Of a DNA stretch of 64,000 nt, positions 25,235 to 35,600 are shown one piece after another (position 1 is the first letter of the stretch; the number at the start of each line of letters is the position of its first letter). The position numbers were made by a program, and so were the translations under genes. The notes under the pieces are model-generated. The model was not told the origin of the DNA and made no database searches. It worked only from the letters and a program-made list of their open reading frames with translations. The stretch is taken from positions 41,269 through 105,268 of the forward strand of contig CALKXE010000086.1 in the NCBI GenBank assembly GCA_938003955.1. Reading direction: 5' to 3'. The DNA is from an uncultured Saprospiraceae bacterium (GTDB taxonomy: Bacteria; Bacteroidota; Bacteroidia; Chitinophagales; Saprospiraceae).

Positions 25235-27748
25235 ATGTCATCAACGATAAATTTTGGAATTGATTTAGGTACGACCAATTCTGCTATTGCAAAATACAAT
25301 GAAGGGACGGTTGAAATATTCAAGAATCCCTTAAATCTCAAACAAACGTTGCCTTCAGTAATAGCTTTCTATAGAGAGAGAATTATAGTAGGAGATAAAG
25401 CTCGAGAGATATTACAAAAAGATCCGGAGAATGTATTTGGAAGCTTCAAGAGGAAAATGGGGACATCGGATAAGTATTTTGTTGCTTCAAAAGATGAGTT
25501 TATTAACGCCGAAACTTTATCCTCCTTTGTGTTGAAAGAATTGAAAAATTTCATTCATACAGAAGAACGAATAGAAGCGGCTGTAATAACCATTCCTGCA
25601 TCTTTTGATATGATGCAATCTAATGCTACAAAAAAAGCGGGTTATGAAGCAGGGCTAAAGCAAGTTATATTATTACAAGAACCAATTGCCGCTTCACTTG
25701 CATTTGCTAATAAAACTGCAGTTGATCTAAATGGAAAAACTTGGATTGTATATGATTTAGGAGGAGGTACATTTGATGTCGCTATCGTCAAAATTGATGA
25801 CGATGAGATGAAAGTCATTGATCATGAAGGGAATAATTATTTAGGAGGAACCGACTTCGATAAAGCGATCATAGACAAGATTGTTATTCCGTATTTATAT
25901 ACAGTAGGCGAATTTGTTGATCTTGAACAATCTTTAAAAAATAATTCAGGCAAGTATAATAGATTGTATAACATCCTAATGTACAAGGCTGAAGAAGTTA
26001 AGATTCAACTAACTAATTTAGAAGAAGTAGAGTTTGAATTTGAGATTATAGATGAATCTGGAAAGTCAATAGATGTATATTTTATGATATCAAGATCGCA
26101 ATTTAATGATGTGATTCAAGATCAAATATCTTCGACGATAAGTATGATTGAAAAATTAATACTTCGGAATGATCTTCAAAAATCTGATATCGACTTTATC
26201 CTTATGATAGGAGGGAGTACATATGTACCATCTGTAAGGAAATCAATATCTAACAATCTTAATATTAAGGCAAATTATGATATTGATCCCACAACAGCGG
26301 TCGTAGAAGGCGCAGCATTTTACGCAGGAAATAAGATTAAAAGAATAGACGCTGCACCTCAAAAAAAGAACACGGATGCCACATCCAACTTGCAAATTAG
26401 AACGGCTTATTCGAAAGTGTCAAAAGAGCTAGATGCAGTGTTTGTAGCGAATACAGTAGGACTAAGTAATGGACATCAGTATCGTATCGTACGAAAGGAT
26501 AGGGGATTCGACTCTGGTATGAAAGAATTAAAAGTTGATATAGTTGAATACTTAACCTTGGTCCCTAAAGTATTCAACGAATTTACTTTTACAGTTTATG
26601 ACAAGTACAACAATGTTATACCAACAGATGTAGAAGCTATAGAAATAATGCAAGGTAAGTTTAGCGTGGAAGGACAACCATTACCAAATGATATATGCTT
26701 AGAGGTTGATATGTTAGATCAAGAGACAACATTCTTAGAACCTGTTTTTAAGAAGAATACAATACTTCCTCAAAAGAAAACGATAATAAAAACACTTTCA
26801 AGAAACATAAAAAAAGATTCTTCTGATAAATTAATCATTAATGTTTTAGAAGGGCCCGTTGAGACACTGCCTAGTGCCAATAAAACCATTGGGTTTATTG
26901 AAATATCTGGCCACGATCTCGAACGTGATCTGATCAAAAACTCTGATGTTGAATTGACGTTCGAAATGAGCGAATCAAGAGACCTAATTGTCGAAGTTTA
27001 CTTAACATTATCAGGACAAGAATTTGAGAATAGCTTTAGCCCATCAGAAACGCATATTAACCTAGATGCTATTTCGATAGAGTTAGAAGAAATGCGAAAA
27101 AACCTTATTCGTCGACAAGCATCTGCTGAGAAATCTGCAGATTACAGAGGTCTGTCAGATATTCAAAACTTGTTGAATGAGATAGATGCATTGGATCGTA
27201 AGTTTAATCTGCTTAATGAGGATGATGTAACTGATGTTAAATATCAATTGGATGAATCCAAAAGAAGCCTAGCGGCAAAACTCCATAAACACTTCAGTAC
27301 TTCACTACTGCAGCGATCACTAGAAAAGTATTATGATCAAAAGATTAAAACATACCAAAAAATAAACAACAGTAGTTCGCAGCTCGAATTAATGACTAGG
27401 TACAACGGAATAATTGATTCTGAAAAAGATTTCATCAGATCCGAAAATCTTTCATTACTTAATATGAAAATATCCCAATTGGAAGGAATCGTTAGTGCAA
27501 TTAATTCGCAGAACGCCAAGCCTCCAGCACCTGAAGAAATCATCTTCTATTTTCACATTATAAAGTCAAGTGACTTTAATGATCCAATCTTAGCGGAGAG
27601 TTTAATTAGAGATGGAGAAGTAGCGGCTAAACAAAATAATACGGGGACTTTAATTAGAATTATTGACAATTTAAGTATGCTAATCGTAGATAAAAATTCA
27701 ATTGAACCCAATGATTTGTTTAGAAATCGAAGTACGGGATTGAAATGA
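25235..27748 (+). CDS. Divergent long Hsp70 (DnaK/HscC-like) chaperone
   Basis: Seen: a complete ATPase domain (1-370) with GIDLGTTNSAIA, VYDLGGGTFDVAIV and MIGGSTYVPSVRKS. About 120 residues with no DnaK counterpart that I recognise follow (372-490). A substrate-binding beta domain (about 490-610) has NTILPQKK and KTIGFIEISGHDL. A charged helical C-terminal part runs to 837. Known: DnaK has about 640 residues and ends in an acidic tail; this protein is some 200 longer. Its stop overlaps the next gene's start (ATGA), so the two are translationally coupled. Inferred: a dedicated chaperone for the downstream membrane proteins or their clients, not the housekeeping DnaK. Confidence 0.92.
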   Translation: MSSTINFGIDLGTTNSAIAKYNEGTVEIFKNPLNLKQTLPSVIAFYRERIIVGDKAREILQKDPENVFGSFKRKMGTSDKYFVASKDEFINAETLSSFVLKELKNFIHTEERIEAAVITIPASFDMMQSNATKKAGYEAGLKQVILLQEPIAASLAFANKTAVDLNGKTWIVYDLGGGTFDVAIVKIDDDEMKVIDHEGNNYLGGTDFDKAIIDKIVIPYLYTVGEFVDLEQSLKNNSGKYNRLYNILMYKAEEVKIQLTNLEEVEFEFEIIDESGKSIDVYFMISRSQFNDVIQDQISSTISMIEKLILRNDLQKSDIDFILMIGGSTYVPSVRKSISNNLNIKANYDIDPTTAVVEGAAFYAGNKIKRIDAAPQKKNTDATSNLQIRTAYSKVSKELDAVFVANTVGLSNGHQYRIVRKDRGFDSGMKELKVDIVEYLTLVPKVFNEFTFTVYDKYNNVIPTDVEAIEIMQGKFSVEGQPLPNDICLEVDMLDQETTFLEPVFKKNTILPQKKTIIKTLSRNIKKDSSDKLIINVLEGPVETLPSANKTIGFIEISGHDLERDLIKNSDVELTFEMSESRDLIVEVYLTLSGQEFENSFSPSETHINLDAISIELEEMRKNLIRRQASAEKSADYRGLSDIQNLLNEIDALDRKFNLLNEDDVTDVKYQLDESKRSLAAKLHKHFSTSLLQRSLEKYYDQKIKTYQKINNSSSQLELMTRYNGIIDSEKDFIRSENLSLLNMKISQLEGIVSAINSQNAKPPAPEEIIFYFHIIKSSDFNDPILAESLIRDGEVAAKQNNTGTLIRIIDNLSMLIVDKNSIEPNDLFRNRSTGLK

Positions 27749-28665
27749 TTTATCATAGCCCAATAAATTTCATAGAAGACCTTGGTATAGATATACAACA
27801 ATCATCAAATTTAAAGCTAATTCGCCAACATCAATTATTACGGTTTGATTTGGAAGGAACGACGACAATAGATATTGGCAAAAAGAAATATGATAAGGCG
27901 CTGATCATTGAAATGTTTGAAAAGTTGAAGGTGAATAGAGATTTTCACATACGAGTTAATAATAATAAACCATTGGTTAATCTACTCAAGACAGGGAATC
28001 TTGATTTTTTTAGATTACCAAGAGCCTGGAAGGATTTTGAAGATGATTCATTTTGTGATGGTATTTTACCTTACTTCATTAGCAAAATGCAAGAGGTAAT
28101 CTTCCAGATTGTTAAAGAACCGGGATTAGGAGGCTTGCATTTATTATTGATGATAAAGAGAACTCAATTCCGTTTTCCTGAGAGTTCACAAGTTGATATT
28201 TATTCTAAAGCGATGAATTATTATAAAAGCTGGATTATTGAATCAAATCAATCAGTCATATATAACACTGTAGATATTAAGTTTAGAAACGTAATCGACC
28301 CCGAAGCTCTTAAGTTTTTTGAGACTTACAACTATAAGAAATTAACCACTTTTCCAGACTATATATACCAGCCATTGATAGGAGATATCATAAAATTAGC
28401 AATCTTCGTTGTTGAAAAGGCTTTTACGAAAAAAAAGCGATTCTATAGATTTGATATTGATAATTTGTCAAGATTGAGATTCGCTTGTCAATTATATTAC
28501 GCTGTTTATCCCAGCGATGAAGCATTGAGGAAATTAATAAATAGAATTATCAAATTGGAATTGAAATCAAGTGAGAAACATGGGTTAAGGAATGTTTTTT
28601 TTGGTGTTTTATTTACTGCTTTTATTCTTCTTCTCATAGTGTATGTATCAAAGCAAATGACTTAA
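27745..28665 (+). CDS. Hsp70-cassette membrane protein A (short form)
   Basis: Seen: 306 residues. The N-terminal 80 form three amphipathic helices (SPINFIEDLGI; NLKLIRQHQLLRFDL; KYDKALIIEMFEKLK). They parallel the J-domain layout, with RFDL where a J-protein has YHPD. A helical middle follows (W-DF-D motif near residue 90; YYKSW near 165). One span lies near the end (about 284-301, FFGVLFTAFILLLIVYV) with only a few residues beyond. It has no signal peptide, so the bulk is probably cytoplasmic. Three homologs follow in tandem. The family is not recognised. Translation is coupled to the Hsp70 gene by the ATGA overlap. Confidence 0.8.
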   Translation: MIYHSPINFIEDLGIDIQQSSNLKLIRQHQLLRFDLEGTTTIDIGKKKYDKALIIEMFEKLKVNRDFHIRVNNNKPLVNLLKTGNLDFFRLPRAWKDFEDDSFCDGILPYFISKMQEVIFQIVKEPGLGGLHLLLMIKRTQFRFPESSQVDIYSKAMNYYKSWIIESNQSVIYNTVDIKFRNVIDPEALKFFETYNYKKLTTFPDYIYQPLIGDIIKLAIFVVEKAFTKKKRFYRFDIDNLSRLRFACQLYYAVYPSDEALRKLINRIIKLELKSSEKHGLRNVFFGVLFTAFILLLIVYVSKQMT

Positions 28666-28697
28666 AAATATTAATAAGTGCAATTAATTATTGTAAA

Positions 28698-30101
28698 ATG
28701 ATTTATCATAGCCCATTACGCTTTTTAGAAAATTTAGGTGTCGATCAAACGGATTTTTCAAATCTTAAACTGGTCCGTCAGCGTCTATTGTTACAGTTTG
28801 ATTTAGCCGGAACAACGACTATAGATATTGCAAGTAAAAGTTACGATAAAGCACTAATCATTTCGATATTTGAAGATCTAAAAGATAATGTAGATTTTCA
28901 TCTCAAGATATTTAATAACAAACTATTATTAAGCCTTCTGGAGAATGGGAAACTAGAATTTTTTGACCATCCAGATGCTTGGCCAGACTTTGAGAATGAG
29001 ACTTTCAGTAAGCAAGTTATGCCATATTTTATAGCTATGGTAGAGGATGTCATATATCATGCAGTTGCTCAAAACGGACCTGATGGAGTAGATTTGTTAT
29101 TAAAAATAAAAAAATCTCGATTTCAATACCCCGGAGTTTCAGAGCATGAGGTCTATTCTAAAGGATACCGATATTATGAACTATGGTTGGATAATGCTGA
29201 AGAAATAATAAATGGACATTATTCAGAATTAAGCTCTGGAAGAAGATTTGATTTTGATGTTTTTGAAATATTTGATCGCAATATTTTTAATAAGCTTGAA
29301 GCATTACCTAAGCATATATTTGGGGAGATTATAATGCGTTATGGAAGATTAGCCAATAGAGTTTTAGGAAAGGCATTTTCTCAAAATAAAAGGTTTTATA
29401 AATTTGATAGAAAGAGTCTAAAAGCTTTAAGAACAGCTTGTGATATTTATTTTATTGGTAATCCAGAAGATCTTGGTGTGCGAAAATTAGCGGAAGACAT
29501 TGGTGCTTATCTTAAGAACTCTGGTGTAAAAGGTCTATTTAAAGGTGCAGTGTTTATAGTTATATTTATTTGTTCAGTAGTATTTCTATTTTTTTCTCAG
29601 AAAACTGGCAATAGCGTAAGTTCTACAAATGTGTTTGCAAATTCTAATATTGCCATTGATAATGAGGCGGTGGAAATGATAATGCTCGCTGAAAATCCGA
29701 TGTTTGAAGGGGCTTACAGTTCTGATATGGTTATAGGGAAGCTGCTTCTTGCTGAGGTACGGACGATTCATATTTCAAAAATGGAAAAGTCAAATGTAAG
29801 TCTCTCTCTTCTAGGTATGAATGGACTTTGTATTTGCAAGATTAAAAGACCAATAAATTGTTATTTGGAAAAGGGCGTTAATGGTGAATTACCTGATGTG
29901 TCTTCTACTATTCAATTTCAAATTAGTGGAAGGCCAATCTATGAAGATTGCGACGAAGCTTTTAAGGGGTATAAAATTACGCGTAAAGAACTTCAAGAAA
30001 TGACGTTTTTTGATTCATTTGAGGGGGAGTTCATTTTGGATGTAAACACACTAGAATATACAGAATTGATTGTAGGGAATACCCATTTTAAAAAGAAATA
30101 A
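28698..30101 (+). CDS. Hsp70-cassette membrane protein B (long form)
   Basis: Seen: 467 residues. Residues 1-275 are homologous to protein A along the whole length (the first 18 bases of both genes are identical). The same three-helix N-terminus is present (SPLRFLENLGV; NLKLVRQRLLLQFDL; SYDKALIISIFEDLK). One span lies about 278-299, followed by an extracytoplasmic domain of about 165 residues. That domain has cysteines (CICKIKRPINC, then EDCDEA) and is shared with protein D. The spacing from gene A is 32 bases. Inferred: the cytoplasmic part meets Hsp70 while the outer domain senses or binds something in the periplasm. Confidence 0.8.
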   Translation: MIYHSPLRFLENLGVDQTDFSNLKLVRQRLLLQFDLAGTTTIDIASKSYDKALIISIFEDLKDNVDFHLKIFNNKLLLSLLENGKLEFFDHPDAWPDFENETFSKQVMPYFIAMVEDVIYHAVAQNGPDGVDLLLKIKKSRFQYPGVSEHEVYSKGYRYYELWLDNAEEIINGHYSELSSGRRFDFDVFEIFDRNIFNKLEALPKHIFGEIIMRYGRLANRVLGKAFSQNKRFYKFDRKSLKALRTACDIYFIGNPEDLGVRKLAEDIGAYLKNSGVKGLFKGAVFIVIFICSVVFLFFSQKTGNSVSSTNVFANSNIAIDNEAVEMIMLAENPMFEGAYSSDMVIGKLLLAEVRTIHISKMEKSNVSLSLLGMNGLCICKIKRPINCYLEKGVNGELPDVSSTIQFQISGRPIYEDCDEAFKGYKITRKELQEMTFFDSFEGEFILDVNTLEYTELIVGNTHFKKK

Positions 30102-30133
30102 GATTTGCGAACAATAGGAATTAGAATGAAATT

Positions 30134-31042
30134 ATGATCTATCAAAATCCTTTTCACGTACTTCAATATCTAGGTGTAGATGATCTAGATGTTGCAAGTC
30201 TAAAGAAGACGCGCCAGCAATTATTTTTGCGCTTTGATTTGAATGACTCAAATACGATTTCTATTCGAAGTAAGGAATTTGATAAAGCTACAATAATAGA
30301 GTTGTTTGAAGATTTGAAAATTAATGGCGTTAATCATCGGAAGGTGTATCAAAATAAATCGTTGCTAGATCTTTTGGAGAATGGGGATTTGTTCTTTTTT
30401 GACAAGTCAACTTCTTGGAATATTTTTAATGATTTGTCATTTTCAGTTTGGGTCCGTCCTTATTTTGTGCATAGCGTACAACGAGAAATTATGAATTTAG
30501 TCCTTTCAAAACAATCAACTTCAATCCTGGAGTTATCAAATTTGAAACTGAGCTTGTTTAAATATCCTGGTAGTTCTAAAAGTTTAGTCTATTCTGAAGT
30601 TTTTAATTACTACAATAAGTGGGTTTCTGAGGTGAGAAGTCAAGTTGTATCACCTCTAAAATATAGGCACGGAAAAATAGAATTAAAATCAAAAGTTATT
30701 GATTCATTCAAACCAGAAATATTACTTAAAATGCAGGCGCTGCCCGAAAGTATATTCAACCCTATTCTGGTTGATTATGCTGAAGTCTCCAGAGAACTAC
30801 TTAATCAAGCTTGCTATAAAAGAGGGAGCTATGATGATTTTGAAATTAATACTCTTCATGTGATTAATCAGGCAGGGAAGGTTTATTTATCAATTAATCC
30901 ACATGATCTAAATGTTAAGAAATTCATTGAAGGGGCAACAAGATATTTAAGTGTTGATCATGAAAAAGAAGAGTCGACTGCTATAGTATGGATATGTATA
31001 ATAATGATTGTCGTTTTTTTAGTCTCATTAAAAATCAGGTAA
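30134..31042 (+). CDS. Hsp70-cassette membrane protein C (short form)
   Basis: Seen: 302 residues with the same plan as protein A: an N-terminal three-helix unit (NPFHVLQYLGV; SLKKTRQQLFLRFDL; EFDKATIIELFEDLK), a helical middle with W and YYNKW landmarks, and a C-terminal span (about 280-299, IVWICIIMIVVFLVSL) with almost no tail. In the N-terminal unit it resembles D more than A or B (both have DDLD, then TISI). It lies 32 bases after gene B, the same spacing as A to B. Confidence 0.8.
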   Translation: MIYQNPFHVLQYLGVDDLDVASLKKTRQQLFLRFDLNDSNTISIRSKEFDKATIIELFEDLKINGVNHRKVYQNKSLLDLLENGDLFFFDKSTSWNIFNDLSFSVWVRPYFVHSVQREIMNLVLSKQSTSILELSNLKLSLFKYPGSSKSLVYSEVFNYYNKWVSEVRSQVVSPLKYRHGKIELKSKVIDSFKPEILLKMQALPESIFNPILVDYAEVSRELLNQACYKRGSYDDFEINTLHVINQAGKVYLSINPHDLNVKKFIEGATRYLSVDHEKEESTAIVWICIIMIVVFLVSLKIR

Positions 31043-31157
31043 ATTCAACATTCTTTCATAGATCAAGTGGCTGTTAATTAATTGGAATTCCTTAAGTTTA
31101 TCCATGAAAAGCGATATTGCAAGAAATTAAAAAATATCGTAGAATTTTACGTAAACC

Positions 31158-32525
31158 ATGATATATCAAAGTCCATTTTACCTCCTTCTAGATCTAGGTA
31201 TTGATGATCTAGATCTTATTAATCTCAAGCGAATACGACAGCAAGTACTGTTGCGTTTTGATTTGAATAGCTCATTGACAATTTCTATTCTAGAAAAAGA
31301 ATATGATAAAGCGAGCATAGTAAAGTTGTTCGATGAGCTCAAAATAAATGGAGCCCTACATGAGAAGGTTTTTCATAACAAACCTCTATTGGATTTATTA
31401 GAGAAAGGTGATTTAACATTTTTCAAAGCTCCAAAATCGTGGATTGATTTTGCTCAAGATGATTTTTCGATTTGGGCAATGCCAATGATGATTAAAAGGC
31501 TGAAAGGTGATATTCTGAGGCTTATTGAGACTCAAAGTGTAATATCAGATCGTAAATTAAAACTAATAAGGAATAGTAATTTTGCTTTTCCAATTGGAGC
31601 CCGAGACTCAATTTATTCTGGAGCATATTCACATTACGATCAATTGCTAAAGCATATAGAAAGTGAAATCAAGTTTCCATTCGTGGATATAAATAGAAGA
31701 TCCCAATTGATTCCAGAGGTAATCGAAATGTTCAACCCTGAATTACTTAATAAGCTTAGCATTCTTCCGCGTGATATCTTTTTACCCTTATTGATTAAAT
31801 ATGGTAATAGTGGAAGAAAGGTGATAGGCAAAGCATTCTATATGGGGCGTCAATACCAAGAATTTGACAGGAATTCATTAAGAGCTATACATCAAGCTGG
31901 GAAAGCATATTTATTTGTCAATCCCAATGATGCAAACATCAGAGACATTGTAGATGGAGCAATGGATTACTTAAGATCTACAGGTAGCGAAGATGACGGT
32001 ACATCTGCAGCAATAGGCATTGGGTTTATTGCTATTTGTGTATTTATTTTATTTGTTATGATAACAAATATAGGTAATCAACAAAGAGACACTAATAGAT
32101 TAAAGCCAAATACGGAGTTCGTTCAATTAGGTTTGCCTACGGGGCCCTTCGTTACCTCTAAATCACTAGAAAGTGATCATTCTTTGATTGCAATTTGGTC
32201 ATTTCATTTGTCGAAGATAAAAAAACAATCAAAAACTACTATTTCACTTTGGGATGAGGAAGGGAGGTGTGTTTGCGAATTAGCTAGGCCTATAAGATAT
32301 AGAACTCCTAATATCATTAAAATAGAAAAAATTGATCTATTGTCTTTCGGAGATATTAGCTTAAAAAATTGCTCAATGGGATTACAATATTATAAATCTA
32401 GTATTGATGAAGTTGAAAATGAATTATTTGCAGATGTGTTGGGTGCTAAATTATTATCATCTACTAAAACGCCCTTTAGTTTCGATCAAATGATAATTGG
32501 TGTTGACACGCTTAAGAGAAACTAA
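31158..32525 (+). CDS. Hsp70-cassette membrane protein D (long form)
   Basis: Seen: 455 residues. The N-terminal unit reads SPFYLLLDLGI; NLKRIRQQVLLRFDL; EYDKASIVKLFDELK. A helical middle follows, then a span at about 277-299 (AAIGIGFIAICVFILFVMI) and an outer domain of about 155 residues. This domain aligns with that of protein B (HLSKIKKQSKTTISL against HISKMEKSNVSLSL; CVCELARPI against CICKIKRPI). The gene is set off from C by 115 bases, a gap that holds a small hairpin (CGATATT/AATATCG, 31112-31139). It is the last gene of the cassette. Confidence 0.8.
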   Translation: MIYQSPFYLLLDLGIDDLDLINLKRIRQQVLLRFDLNSSLTISILEKEYDKASIVKLFDELKINGALHEKVFHNKPLLDLLEKGDLTFFKAPKSWIDFAQDDFSIWAMPMMIKRLKGDILRLIETQSVISDRKLKLIRNSNFAFPIGARDSIYSGAYSHYDQLLKHIESEIKFPFVDINRRSQLIPEVIEMFNPELLNKLSILPRDIFLPLLIKYGNSGRKVIGKAFYMGRQYQEFDRNSLRAIHQAGKAYLFVNPNDANIRDIVDGAMDYLRSTGSEDDGTSAAIGIGFIAICVFILFVMITNIGNQQRDTNRLKPNTEFVQLGLPTGPFVTSKSLESDHSLIAIWSFHLSKIKKQSKTTISLWDEEGRCVCELARPIRYRTPNIIKIEKIDLLSFGDISLKNCSMGLQYYKSSIDEVENELFADVLGAKLLSSTKTPFSFDQMIIGVDTLKRN

Positions 32526-32618
32526 CATGAGTTTTCTATAAGTCACCTAGGAGTAAATGCATATAGACTATGTTATCCATTTTTTTCAGTATTTTTAGTG
32601 TTTCTAAAAATAACCAAC

Positions 32619-35600
32619 ATGAAATTATTAAAATTCGCACTTGCCATGTTCATGGCATTTACAATCTCATTCCAATCTCAAGCACAGAAAAAAGGAAAAC
32701 CGGAACCTGCAAAAGATAAACTCTCAATGTCAGGGCTAAAATTTAGAAATATAGGCCCGGCAATCGCTTCAGGACGTATTGCCGATATTGCTGTGAATCC
32801 TAATAATCCATTTGAATATTATGTAGCCGTGGCTGCTGGAGGAGTATGGAAAACGGTTAATGCTGGAACGACCTACACACCAATATTTGATAGTCAAGCT
32901 TCATACTCTACTGGATGTGTAACGATCGATCCCAATAATGACAATATTATCTGGGTAGGATCTGGTGAGAATAATAATCAGAGAAGTGTTTCGTACGGTG
33001 ATGGAATTTACAAATCTGAAGATAGGGGGAAAACATGGAAGAATGTAGGCCTCAAAACTTCAGAGCATATCGCAAAAATCATAGTAGATCCTACAAACTC
33101 TAATGTAGTATATGCTGCATCTATGGGCCCACTATGGAGTGAAGGTGGAGAACGTGGTGTATATAAATCAGTAGACGGTGGAGCAAATTGGACGCAATCA
33201 TTGAAAATAGATAAACATACAGGTGTGAGTGATCTAATCATGGATCCGCGAAATCCGAATATCTTATACGCAGCGGCTCAGCAAAGAAGAAGACATGTAT
33301 ATACATATGTTGGCGGTGGTCCAGGATCTGGAATGCACAAGTCTATTGACGGAGGTAAAACATGGTCTAAGATCAACTCTGGGCTTCCGGCATCAATAGG
33401 AAGAATCGGATTAGCAATCTCACCTGCAAACCCTGATTATATCTACGCAGTAGTGGAAGCGGGTGATGGGAAAGGTGGAACATTTAGAACTACTAATGGC
33501 GGAACCAGTTGGAATAAGAGGGGAAGCTATAAGTCTAGTGGTAACTACTACCAAGAAATATATTGTGATCTAAACGACCCTGAGAAACTATTTGCGATGA
33601 ATACATGGATGCAAGTAAGTACCAATGGAGGAAAGTCTTTCTCTGGAGTAGGAGAAGTAACAAAACACGTAGATAATCATTGCATGTGGATCGATCCAAG
33701 AGCTGGAGATCATTGGTTAGTGGGTTGTGATGGTGGATTGTACGAAACTTTTGATGCAGCTAAAACTTGGGATTATAAGCCAAATCTTCCTGTAACACAA
33801 TTCTACAAAGTGGCTGTTGATAATGACATGCCTTTCTACAATATATACGGTGGTACTCAAGATAACTCGAGTATGGGTGGCCCATCAAGAACAATCACAA
33901 ACCATGGCATTACAAACGCAGATTGGTTCTTTACTCATGGTGGTGATGGATTCGAATCTCAAGTAGATCCTGAAAATACAAACATCGTTTACGCTCAATC
34001 ACAATATGGTGTTTTAGTAAGATACGACAAGTTAAGTGGAGAAGAAGTTGGGATACAGCCGAAAGAAAGAAAAGATGAAAATGCTTATCGTTGGAATTGG
34101 GATGCTCCGCTAGCAGTAAGTCCACACAAAACAGGTAGACTTTATTTTGCGGCAAACAAGCTATTCAAATCTGATGACTATGGAAATAGCTGGGATGTAC
34201 TTAGTGATGATTTAACTAGACAATTAAATAGGAATGAACTCAAAGTAATGGATCGTGTGCAATCTATGGATGCCGTTATGAAAAATGCATCTACATCTCC
34301 ATACGGTACGATTGTAGCGTTCAGCGAATCTGCAATTGATGAGAACCTATTAGTCGTCGGAACAGATGATGGACTCATCCAAATCACAACTGATGGAGGA
34401 ACCAATTGGACTAAGGTTGATAGAGTAAATGGAGTTCCATCAAATACATACGTAAATGCAGTCTATTGTTCTCAACATGATGCAAATGTAATCTATGCAG
34501 CATTCAATAATCATAAAAATGGTGACTTTAAGCCATATCTACTAAAGTCTACAGACAAAGGTAGGACATGGAAAAACATAGGAAGCACACTCCCGAAAAA
34601 AGGAAGTACTTATGCAATAGAAGAAGATCATGTGGATAAGAATCTCTTATTCTGTGGTACAGAGTTCGGGGTTTTCTTCTCTAATGATGGAGGGTATAAA
34701 TGGAAGCAAATGAAAAGTGGAGTACCAACAATCGCAGTAAGAGATATCGCAATTCAGAAAAGAGAAAACGATCTAGTACTAGGAACATTTGGTAGAGGGT
34801 TTTATGTATTGGATGATTATTCTGCATTGAGAAATATAAGTCCTGATGAATTGGATAAAGAAGGATATCTATTTCCAGTTAGAGATGCGCTGTCTTATGA
34901 AGAATCTACACCATTAGGTCTTCCTGGTAAGGCAATGTTAGGTGATAGTCATTATTCGGCAGAGGATTTAGGGCCTGTAGCTATGATTACTTACTACATT
35001 AAGGACAAGATAGAAACGATCAAAGGAAAGCGTCAGAAGCTACAGAAAGAAGCATTAAAGGCGGGGACGAGTTCTAAATATCCAACTTACGACGAACTCA
35101 AAGCGGAACGTGAAGAAAAGAAAGCGCAATTGTTGTTCACATTCACAGATGATAAGGGCAAGATTGTAAGAAAAATGATGAAGTCAATGGGCACAGGAGT
35201 GAATAGATTCAAGTGGGATCTTAGATATGCGCACAAAGATCCGATCAACTTAAAAAAGTCATCATTCTACAATCCATGGGCAGGTAAGTCAGAGGGGACT
35301 CTGGTAGCACCCGGTCAATATTCTGTGCAGATGACGAAGTATGTAGATGGAGTATTCACGGATGTAGGAGCACCTGTTTCTTTTATGGTGAAGCAATTAG
35401 ACGAAAGAGTAATGCCTGCTAAAGATCCAATTGCAAAGGCAAAGTTCCAACGTGAAGTAGATGAATTAAATAGATCTATCTCAGGCGCTGGAAAACTCGT
35501 GGGAGAGATGAACAATAAGTTGAAACATATGAAAGAGGCTATCAAATTGGTAGAACTTCCGATGCCAGCATTGATGGATGAAATCTCTGGGATAGAAGAC

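Noticed and set aside
24884..32525. Reading the Hsp70 cassette as an anti-phage defence island
   Set aside because: No nuclease, toxin, restriction, helicase or mobile-element gene is nearby, and the flanks are ordinary signalling and secreted-protein genes. Defence is not excluded, but nothing in the window supports it.
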